A DNA stretch of 64,000 bases from Candidatus Poseidoniales archaeon (GTDB taxonomy: Archaea; Thermoplasmatota; Poseidoniia; Poseidoniales; Thalassarchaeaceae): the NCBI GenBank assembly GCA_012960975.1, contig DUAE01000030.1:50360-114359 (forward strand), read 5' to 3'. The position numbers and the translations under genes are program-made. Below the pieces are notes generated by a model. That model ran no database searches and was not told the DNA's origin. It saw nothing but the letters and a program-made list of their open reading frames with translations. The first letter of the stretch is position 1, and each line of letters begins with the position of its first letter. Positions 55,510-62,692 of this stretch are shown in pieces.

Positions 55510-56649
55510 TCAACCAAAAGCCAAGCCATGATTTTGCCCAGATTTTGCGACTCTATGAAGAAATCTTTCGAAAGGAATTCTGGCCTGAACTGATCGTTGT
55601 AAATCAATGTCACAATCTGCAAGGGCATCCAGTAATTCCTCTCGGAGATCATCTGGAATTGATAATCTTCGACCAATAATAACTTCATGAATTTGAGAAA
55701 GAATATCGTCAGAATCAAGACCATGCTCATTCATTAACCGGTCTATTTCGGCCATTGCACCTGCCAATACCTTCTGTTTCCTACCTCGATTGTTAATCCA
55801 TCTCCATTCTACCACACGGCCACGTAATGCCAACTCTAGGAGGTGCCGGCCGGCTTGAAGGGTTGTTGCTTGGACTAATTTGTGAACCGCAGAACGGTCG
55901 GAAAGAAGATTACGCGCGTCGAGCATTTCTAGTGTGAAAAGAGCTTTTCTAAGATTCCCTTCAGCAATGTAAACAATATCTTCTATGACTCCAGTATCAA
56001 CCTCGGACCCTTCTATTTTCGCTACCGAAGACAGCACCGATTGAATCGTTTCATCATCGGTTGATGGAATTCGAATCATTTGAGATCGGGAACGAAGGGC
56101 ATCAATAATTCGGCTGGGGGCTCGTGCAACGAGAATGAATCGGGAAGCGGGGCCGACTGTTTCCATCATTCTGCGTAAATATGCTTGACGGATGTGCCCA
56201 AGGTAGTCGGCATCTTCTAAGACAATCAATCTACTAACCGGTAAGACACCTAGGGTAATTTCCAACTCATGTCCGATTGGTGCTACATCAGAAGTGTTTG
56301 AAGAAGAAATTCCTCTATCGAAAGCATCCAAACTCAAGCGACCGGCTAAAGTATCTGATGAGTTAGAACCACCTGGTCGAAGAAAATCTTCGAATTTTCC
56401 CATGGCGCCACTAGACTTAGCCAAATCTCTCGCTTGAAGAATATGAGTTGTAGAACGCCATCCAGGCCCTAACATCTGTCTTGCTACTAATTTCCAAGCT
56501 GCTGATTTACCAACTCCTGCCGGACCAGAGATTAGCAAATGTGGCGGATTTGGTGAAAGGCATGCTGAAACTAATGCTTTTCGTTGCAATTCTGGAATCG
56601 CTAAATCGTCAAACGTCCGCGGCGAATGAGTATTGAGCCAACTCGCCAT
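55510..56649 (-). CDS. Replication factor C small-subunit-like AAA+ protein, divergent
   Basis: 379 residues. Walker A GPAGVGKSAA near residue 41; sensor and lid segments AEGNLRKALFTLEML and AYLRRMMET match RFC small-subunit order (clamp loading by PCNA-loading ATPases). The Walker B reads LIVLEDADYL instead of the usual LDEAD, and the arginine-finger motif is SRS not SRC, so ATPase competence is doubtful. Could be a second, structural RFC paralogue. The gene follows rpoP by 40 bases on the same strand. Confidence 0.88.
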   Translation of the reverse strand: MASWLNTHSPRTFDDLAIPELQRKALVSACLSPNPPHLLISGPAGVGKSAAWKLVARQMLGPGWRSTTHILQARDLAKSSGAMGKFEDFLRPGGSNSSDTLAGRLSLDAFDRGISSSNTSDVAPIGHELEITLGVLPVSRLIVLEDADYLGHIRQAYLRRMMETVGPASRFILVARAPSRIIDALRSRSQMIRIPSTDDETIQSVLSSVAKIEGSEVDTGVIEDIVYIAEGNLRKALFTLEMLDARNLLSDRSAVHKLVQATTLQAGRHLLELALRGRVVEWRWINNRGRKQKVLAGAMAEIDRLMNEHGLDSDDILSQIHEVIIGRRLSIPDDLREELLDALADCDIDLQRSVQARIPFERFLHRVAKSGQNHGLAFG

Positions 56650-56689
56650 AGGCAGTCGGGAAAGTGACGGGACTTGAACTGAGCGATTC

Positions 56690-56959
56690 TCATTCCGCTC
56701 TCAAAATTTTGTGTTGGCCGCCCTTCCGAGGCTTGACAAAGATTCGATATCCACACTTGTGACAAGACCGCCCAGATGAGTTAACTTCAGTCCATGTAAG
56801 GTGGCCACAGCGTAGACACTTGTAGCGGATTTCGAGTGGATCCATGGTGGATTCACAATGGTTACACTTTGGCAGGTCAGTTTCACTCCAAACCTTACGA
56901 TCTGTGCGATTGCACTGTCGGCACTTGTGGAGGACTAGTCGCTCAGCGTTCTTTGCCAT
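56690..56959 (-). CDS. RNA polymerase subunit P (Rpb12)-like, with an extra N-terminal zinc ribbon
   Basis: 89 residues, larger than the usual 45-50 of RpoP. The C-terminal half YKCLRCGHLTWTEV, CHKCGYRIFVKPR resembles Rpb12/RpoP, which joins the RNA polymerase assembly platform. The N-terminal half adds another pair of CxxC motifs (CRQCNRTDRKVW; CNHCESTMD). So it is either an RpoP with an extra ribbon or a double zinc-ribbon protein of another role. Sits between guaAA and the RFC-like gene. Confidence 0.75.
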   Translation of the reverse strand: MAKNAERLVLHKCRQCNRTDRKVWSETDLPKCNHCESTMDPLEIRYKCLRCGHLTWTEVNSSGRSCHKCGYRIFVKPRKGGQHKILRAE

Positions 56960-57003
56960 TGAAGCCGGCGACCGAAGCCCCCTTCTTCAATCTGTAGGTC
57001 GAT

Positions 57004-57597
57004 TCACCGAGCCCTACGGGCTCTCTCACAGATGCTGACAAAGTTCTCAAAAATCTTTGCTCCATACTCGGAGTCATTCACTTCAGGATGAAATTGAAGG
57101 CCGAATCTATCGCCTAAATCGTTCTCCATTGCCTGCACATGACAAGAATTGCTGCTCGCGGTTATTTTGAAGCCAGCAGGTACGTCTTTCACCTCATCAT
57201 TATGACTTTCCCATACAATTTGAACATCAGGAGTACCGGCAAATAACTGCCCGCCCCCATTATGTAATTCGATCGATGCTGCACCAAATTCAGGGGCTGG
57301 TGCTTCCACTGATTTACCACCATAAAATCCTGCCATAAATTGGTGGCCCGCGCATATGCCAAGTATTGGGATTTTCAACCCGAGAAAATCTGCACAATTT
57401 CCTAACTCACCGGTTAGGCCAACTCGGGCTGCACCCCCTGAAAGAATCAATCCATCTAATTCTCGAAGGTCTTCAAGAGCTGATTTATTAGAGAAAATTT
57501 TGGTATCGACGCCGAGATAACGGAGCATTCTCCATTCACGATGAGTCCATTGGCCACCATTATCAATGACATCGATAACCAGTCTCTCCTCTGACAT
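57004..57597 (-). CDS. guaAA: GMP synthase subunit A (glutamine amidotransferase)
   Basis: About 197 residues, a stand-alone class I amidotransferase. Nucleophile Cys in LGICAGHQFMAG, catalytic His and Glu in FGLQFHPEVND, and the GMP-synthase-like start VIDVIDNGGQWTHREWR with LSGGAARVG. It supplies ammonia to the separate ATP-pyrophosphatase subunit, an archaeal split; that second gene is not in the window. ATG at 57597 (MSEERLVIDVID) is the start in line with the family; the track's 57645 adds an unconserved leader. Confidence 0.94.
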   Translation of the reverse strand: MSEERLVIDVIDNGGQWTHREWRMLRYLGVDTKIFSNKSALEDLRELDGLILSGGAARVGLTGELGNCADFLGLKIPILGICAGHQFMAGFYGGKSVEAPAPEFGAASIELHNGGGQLFAGTPDVQIVWESHNDEVKDVPAGFKITASSNSCHVQAMENDLGDRFGLQFHPEVNDSEYGAKIFENFVSICERARRAR

Positions 57598-57708
57598 TAG
57601 GGTAAGGGCGTTATCGGCGGGTGATGAATGATACCCTTGATTCATTTCAAAATAGAAAGTAGGTAGTGGGTGCGATTGAAATACAGAACGGTTGTCGTCG
57701 GCATCCCT

Positions 57709-57784
<76 letters not shown>

Positions 57785-57878
57785 CTCATATCTCATCCCA
57801 ATCGGGTGAGTAAGTTAAGCAGTAGTAGCATCGGCCTGACACGTCAAACAAGCAAAATCTCAATGGAATCTGAATTTT

Positions 57879-58766
57879 CTAGAATCCGAGGTCGCCGAGA
57901 TCGACGTCGCTGTTCATGTTGATTCTGACTGGGAAAGCCAACGACACCCCGCTCTCATCGAAGCGTCGAAGAATTTCGCCGACGAAGAAGGACTTCGATG
58001 GGCGCATTTTTCGAGCATTATTGACATAATATCGGATTTCCATGATAACTTCTTGATCCCCGAAATCACGCAAGACAACCTCTGGTGGTTTCGGCGTCTT
58101 GCTGATATCAGGATGGTTTTTCGCAATATCTATGATGATTTCTTCAGCTTTTGATACATTAATCCATGTAGGAATTAATCCCAGTCTAATTCGGACGCGT
58201 AATTCCATATCGGCACTATGACTGAAATTTGCTACCGTATCATTTGTCAGCAATTTGTTGGGAATGGTTAGCATCACCCCATCCGTAGAACGCACGACCG
58301 TGGTACGCAGGCCAATTTCAGAGACGTCGCCCCAACTGCTGTAGATACCACCGAGCTTCTTTGGCAAAAGTATGCGTTCGCCTTCTCGGAATGGCCTATC
58401 AACAATGATGAATATCCCCGCAATGACATTCTCCATGGTATCCTGAGCGGCAAAGGCGACAGCCAGTCCGAGAATTCCCAATGCAGCGACGAGGCCGGTC
58501 ACATTGATGCCCAATTCATTTGCTGCGGTGAGTATTACTAGGGCCCACATCAGCAGAACAGCGATTCTAAAAATGAAATTTTCAAGGGCTTCGTCGAATT
58601 CGGTTTTGTCAAATATACGGCGCAGATAGCGCTTGACGATACCGATAAGCGGAATGCCGATTATGAATATTATCAATGCAGAAACCGGAGCGGTTGCAAG
58701 TATCTCGATTGCACAAGTATATGTTGGTTCAAAGCTATTTGGAAGGTTATCAAGGCAACCAGGCAT
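57879..58766 (-). CDS. Small-conductance mechanosensitive channel (MscS family)
   Basis: 295 residues. Three membrane helices at about 20-125: VSALIIFIIGIPLIGIV, FIFRIAVLLMWALVILTAA, and the pore-lining TM3 VTGLVAALGILGLAVAFAAQDTMENVIAGIF, followed by the GxRIxxP-type MscS beta domain (FREGERILLPKKLGGIYSSWGDVSEIGLRTT; IPNKLLTND). It opens on membrane tension to let out solutes under osmotic down-shock. The C-terminal domain ends in a short acidic tail. A lone gene. Confidence 0.94.
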   Translation of the reverse strand: MPGCLDNLPNSFEPTYTCAIEILATAPVSALIIFIIGIPLIGIVKRYLRRIFDKTEFDEALENFIFRIAVLLMWALVILTAANELGINVTGLVAALGILGLAVAFAAQDTMENVIAGIFIIVDRPFREGERILLPKKLGGIYSSWGDVSEIGLRTTVVRSTDGVMLTIPNKLLTNDTVANFSHSADMELRVRIRLGLIPTWINVSKAEEIIIDIAKNHPDISKTPKPPEVVLRDFGDQEVIMEIRYYVNNARKMRPSKSFFVGEILRRFDESGVSLAFPVRINMNSDVDLGDLGF

Positions 58767-58848
58767 AGTGTGTCCCTATGCTGGCGGCTCAATAGCCTAC
58801 CGCCTGAGATGCTAGATTGCTAGACCGGTTCAATAATTGGGTGGCGAA

Positions 58849-60021
58849 TCAATCCATTGGAGCTATCCACGCCTCAAACGAGCAAAGTCTCAATGAAGCG
58901 CTATAATCACGTTTTATTCTAAGTTCAGGTAATGGTTTATCTTCAAGGAGATGGGGTAATGCAGCAACTATTGAAGCATTCGCTTCGGCGATTTCTGATT
59001 CTTTCACCACAACACGCCCACGTATCATCGAGATTTTCGAACGGTCGAGTAAAGGCACGATATTTGGTAAAAAATCAATGGTTCGATGAGGTAGGTTCAT
59101 TAAAATTAAATTCCAATTACCAATTAAATTTACATTTTCAGATAATCTCGTGGCATCTCCAACACCTAGAAGGCGTGTTTCTGAATAGCGTTTTAATTCG
59201 CCTGTAAATTCATATTCAGTTCTATCCCATTTTGAAAAATTTTCAATCATAATTTCGGCTGCATTAGGATTGAGATCTGCTGCTAAAATATCGCCGATTA
59301 AACCATCTTCACCGATTAGGCAAGCTAGAGCCGGTCCGACTCCACAAAATGGGTCACATACCCTCAATGGTTCACCTATTTCTTCTCGTAATTCCTTTGC
59401 GTATGCTAAAGTTTCTAGACGTTCTGTCTGTAATTTTGTTGAATAATATGCACGAGTTGGGTCACAAATAATGTGCCTGCCAGATTCTTTAACCACAACT
59501 CGAGTATGAGATAATTCGACAGGAATATTCGATGTCAAAATCTTATCATTGGCCCTCGCACCAAGCGGTGTTAATTTCCTAATACGAAATTCACCAAAAA
59601 CGCCCTCGTCTTCCAATACTAATCGAATATGGGGATGGGCGGTAAGTTTTGCTAATGCTATTTGTTCTTTGTAATCTTTAATCGCGTCTTCGATTCTAAG
59701 AATCATCATATCGCCAATAAATTCGTGAGCATTTGGCCACGCATCACCAAATTCATCAATTGTTTCTTGATCTATCAAGTCTGCTAAGTGACTCCACCAA
59801 TCTGAATCGATTCGATTATCTGATTCGCCTTCACGTTCGACTAATTCATAGTCGTTGAAGATTGGTGAAAAATTTTCTTTTTTTGAAAATGAAACGGGGA
59901 TTAGCCTTGCAGTGCCATTATTTGATTGTGTGATACGATACCCTTCAACCAGCAGATTCCTTTCACGAAGAAGGCTAATCACTGATTCAACTTGCTGATT
60001 AGGGACCATTAGATGTCGCAT
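58849..60021 (-). CDS. Trm5-like tRNA (guanine-37-N1)-methyltransferase
   Basis: About 390 residues from ATG 60021 (60009 and 60030 are close alternatives; the track's 60162 collides with dph5). The C-terminal half is a Rossmann methyltransferase: VCDPFCGVGPALACL (SAM loop), LAADLNPNAAEIMIENF and LILMNLPHRTIDFLP (catalytic NLP motif region). The middle FGEFRIRKLTPLGARAND and SHTRVVVKESG match Trm5 D2. It makes m1G37, which prevents frameshifting. The N-terminal D1 domain is present but diverged. Head-to-head with dph5, another translation-fidelity gene. Confidence 0.83.
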   Translation of the reverse strand: MRHLMVPNQQVESVISLLRERNLLVEGYRITQSNNGTARLIPVSFSKKENFSPIFNDYELVEREGESDNRIDSDWWSHLADLIDQETIDEFGDAWPNAHEFIGDMMILRIEDAIKDYKEQIALAKLTAHPHIRLVLEDEGVFGEFRIRKLTPLGARANDKILTSNIPVELSHTRVVVKESGRHIICDPTRAYYSTKLQTERLETLAYAKELREEIGEPLRVCDPFCGVGPALACLIGEDGLIGDILAADLNPNAAEIMIENFSKWDRTEYEFTGELKRYSETRLLGVGDATRLSENVNLIGNWNLILMNLPHRTIDFLPNIVPLLDRSKISMIRGRVVVKESEIAEANASIVAALPHLLEDKPLPELRIKRDYSASLRLCSFEAWIAPMD

Positions 60022-60033
60022 CACGTTCATGAC

Positions 60034-60047
60034 GGGCACGCGTGCCC
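60034..60047. promoter_or_regulatory. 14-bp perfect palindrome between trm5 and dph5
   Basis: GGGCACGCGTGCCC is a perfect palindrome in the 37-base gap between the two divergent starts (60021 and 60059). With so little room, both promoters must overlap or lie inside the neighbouring genes, so a shared operator is plausible. If trm5 starts further upstream, the palindrome would become coding and the idea fails. Confidence 0.45.
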
Positions 60048-60058
60048 CTCGCTTCACC

Positions 60059-60883
60059 ATGACGGAGGAGGACTTGGGGGCTGGCCTCTGGCTAATTGGC
60101 CTTGGACCAGGAGATCTCGGACAGATGACCCGTGGGGCCTTAGTCCTCTCACAAGCATGCAATTATCGATTTTTAGAGGGTTATACTGCCGTGTTACCAA
60201 TCGAAGAAGAGAATGCCTTGGAAGGTCTTGTCGGACCTTGGGGGCGATTGATGAGAGATGAAGTGGAGAAACCTGAAAAAATTCTAGATTTGGCTCAACA
60301 TTCATCAGTAGCACTCTTGGTTGTTGGCGATCCAATGCAGGCTACAACCCACATAGATTTAGAAGAACGATGTGCTGAACTTAACATTCCGTTCAAGGTA
60401 ATTCCCGGCTTGTCTGCAACTTCGCTTGCAATTTCACTTTCTGGTTTACAATCATACAGATTTGGGCGCCAAGTAACCCTTACTTATTCATATGGTGATT
60501 ATTTACCAACCTCGCCATTAGAATTAATCGATAAAAACTACAATAATAATCTTCACACCTTAATGCTGCTCGACCTTGATCCTACTGGCATGGGTATTGA
60601 AAAACCAAAACCAATGGCTCCGAAGGTTGCTGTAGAGCTACTTCAGAGAATGATTGAAAAAATTAGCGAAAGAGATGGGGGTCTCAAGCCAAGTTTGCAA
60701 ATCCCAATCGTCGATTGGGACGGAATATTACTCAGTGATATTAGCACAAATCAACAACGAATAGAAGCGGGAAATCTAGGAAAATTATCCAATTATCAAG
60801 GAGGAAATATCCATTCATTTATCCTTCCTGCAAAGATGACTGATGAAGAAAAAAAGGCATTTACAAGGAGAATGCGGAAGTAA
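60059..60883 (+). CDS. dph5: Diphthine synthase (Dph5)
   Basis: About 274 residues, the usual length. Methylates the modified histidine of elongation factor 2 three or four times with SAM during diphthamide synthesis. LWLIGLGPGDLGQMTRGAL at the N-terminus, GDPMQATTHIDL, the SAM-loop VIPGLSATSLAISLSGLQSYRFGRQVTL and TLMLLDLDP are the tetrapyrrole-methylase-family motifs specific to Dph5. ATG at 60059 is followed at once by family sequence; the track's 60029 start adds ten unconserved residues. Confidence 0.96.
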   Translation: MTEEDLGAGLWLIGLGPGDLGQMTRGALVLSQACNYRFLEGYTAVLPIEEENALEGLVGPWGRLMRDEVEKPEKILDLAQHSSVALLVVGDPMQATTHIDLEERCAELNIPFKVIPGLSATSLAISLSGLQSYRFGRQVTLTYSYGDYLPTSPLELIDKNYNNNLHTLMLLDLDPTGMGIEKPKPMAPKVAVELLQRMIEKISERDGGLKPSLQIPIVDWDGILLSDISTNQQRIEAGNLGKLSNYQGGNIHSFILPAKMTDEEKKAFTRRMRK

Positions 60884-60935
60884 ACAATGTGGCGAGAGGC
60901 TCAAGACAAACGATAGTATGGGAATGTTGTAAATT

Positions 60936-62633
60936 ATGGCCGGACCAGCAGAAGTAAGTTTCCCGGGCGATAAAAACCGCCGGAAAAAGATCCGTGTGCG
61001 TGGCATCAAACAGGCTTCAAAGCAAATTCAACAACGGCTAGAAAGAAATCTAGAAGCATTGCTTGAGGACCCGAGTGTTTTCATCCCAACAATAAATACA
61101 GAATTAGGAAAACCTCGCCGGGATCCGATGGCAGCCACTATCAAAGAAATAAGTCAATTATCAGCGAAGCGCTATGACCGACGATGGCTCTCAAAGAGGA
61201 TGGTTAAGCGTCGTGGCGATATAGTCTGTCGGGCTCTTGCAGGATGTTTGCTGGCAGCATTAGAAGATAATCATACAACGGTTTCGGTTTTCAAAAATCC
61301 AATTTATGGTTCTTCGAGTTTTATTCGGAGAGGAAATGGAAAGCAGTCCCACATGGTTGGTATTCAGAATTACAAAAATCCTAAATTGCGATTATTAGTT
61401 TTTGATGAACATGCTAAGCACGGTCTTTGGTTTTTCTCTTGGAATGGTGGATTTGTCTATACAGGAAATGTGCCGAAAGTTCCTGATGAATGGGTTCACT
61501 CAACTCTGGATTCTGCCAGTATCCAATTGAATGGCACCGAGACCCGATGGACGAGGGGCTTGGATGAAAAAACGGTTGAAAACGATGAACAGACCGATGC
61601 TGGATGGTTGAAATTAAACTTTCAAAATGGCACTACGATCGGTCTTTCTCAATCTTCTTTGGCCAAATCAAGCGAAGCTTTCGTACCATCTATTGCTCTG
61701 AATATGATACCTCCTAAACTTTCTGAGATTGCTGAAGCAGAGTGGATGTGGCGACCTGATGGTTGGCCGAAGGATCGTGAACTCCCTCCAGATGGCCGAG
61801 AACAATTGGATGGGATTCTGCTAGCTTGGATGTCTATGGCCTTAGAGGATACGGCACTCGCACGTGCATGCAGAGCGAGCATCTTGAATTCGATAGATGA
61901 TGGATTTGTTGCGGGCACTAGTTGGTACGCTCAAGATTGCAGGGGAGATTTTCTTGAGCATTTGAGTGGAACTGCGAATGAGAAGCAGGCCATTGAAGTG
62001 ATTTTAGATTCGCTAGACCGCGGCATTCATGTCCGAGCCGACGGACAAACTTTCAATTTAGAAAGTGATGTGGTCAGATTCGAAGATTTCGCATGCCATC
62101 CAATTTTAACTTCACTTTGGCCTGAACACGGAGAGTTAGTTCTTGAAGAAATATTCAAATTAACAGGTGATGAGGCTGAAGTTATTCATCAAAAACAAAT
62201 GAAGAGAAAACAAGGTTTTGGTGCGTTTTTCAAAGAATTAGGGGCTACACTTTCCATCAATCAAAAACTAGACCGGTTGCCTTGGAAGAATAATGTGTTG
62301 CCTTCGCCGCTTATTATCGCAGATAAATTAGTGAGAAAGGCAGCAGATGATGGAATAGCTGCAACAGTCGCAATCGCTCGGAAAGGAAAGGGATTAGATT
62401 CAGCGATGGGATGGGCTTGGTTAGTAGTGCAGGACCGAACAGAATCCGATTCTTGGAGATTCGACTCCTCAAGTCGAGATAAGGGGAGTGATTGGGTTCC
62501 TGCCTTACAAGCATTGTGGGATGCCGGAGAAGATCTGTTGCTCAAAGACAACTTAGATGCCGTTGAAGATTACAAGGTTGCAATGAGAAGGTTGGCGGAA
62601 GTGACTGGAAGTAATCAATTAACAGACGAATAG
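60936..62633 (+). CDS. Uncharacterised protein (565 aa)
   Basis: I do not recognise this protein. It has a very basic N-terminus (KNRRKKIRVRGIKQASKQIQQRLERN), then a mixed, soluble chain with beta-like strands (LRLLVFDEHAKHGLWFFSWNGGFVYTGNVP) and helical parts (IDDGFVAGTSWYAQDCRGDF; LVRKAADDGIAATVAIARKGKG). No signal, membrane segment or known catalytic motif is visible. It lies 53 bases after dph5 in the same direction, so a link to translation or nucleic acid is possible; the basic end fits but does not prove it. Confidence 0.72.
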   Translation: MAGPAEVSFPGDKNRRKKIRVRGIKQASKQIQQRLERNLEALLEDPSVFIPTINTELGKPRRDPMAATIKEISQLSAKRYDRRWLSKRMVKRRGDIVCRALAGCLLAALEDNHTTVSVFKNPIYGSSSFIRRGNGKQSHMVGIQNYKNPKLRLLVFDEHAKHGLWFFSWNGGFVYTGNVPKVPDEWVHSTLDSASIQLNGTETRWTRGLDEKTVENDEQTDAGWLKLNFQNGTTIGLSQSSLAKSSEAFVPSIALNMIPPKLSEIAEAEWMWRPDGWPKDRELPPDGREQLDGILLAWMSMALEDTALARACRASILNSIDDGFVAGTSWYAQDCRGDFLEHLSGTANEKQAIEVILDSLDRGIHVRADGQTFNLESDVVRFEDFACHPILTSLWPEHGELVLEEIFKLTGDEAEVIHQKQMKRKQGFGAFFKELGATLSINQKLDRLPWKNNVLPSPLIIADKLVRKAADDGIAATVAIARKGKGLDSAMGWAWLVVQDRTESDSWRFDSSSRDKGSDWVPALQALWDAGEDLLLKDNLDAVEDYKVAMRRLAEVTGSNQLTDE

Positions 62634-62671
62634 CAAGCAACCTACTCATCATAATGTTTCAAGTTCCGTAT

Positions 62672-62692
62672 CATCCCCGCTATGCGGGGATG
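62672..62692 (+). promoter_or_regulatory. 9-bp hairpin ending in the likely start codon of the transporter
   Basis: CATCCCCGC-TAT-GCGGGGATG is a perfect inverted repeat; its last three bases are the ATG at 62690, the preferred transporter start. In RNA it would occlude the start codon. An alternative ATG at 62654 puts the hairpin inside the coding region. The core also resembles bacterial type I-E CRISPR repeats, but there is only one copy. Confidence 0.5.

Noticed and set aside
62672-62692. CRISPR repeat
   Set aside because: The CCCCGC/GCGGGG core resembles type I-E repeats, but only one copy exists and there are no spacers or cas genes.
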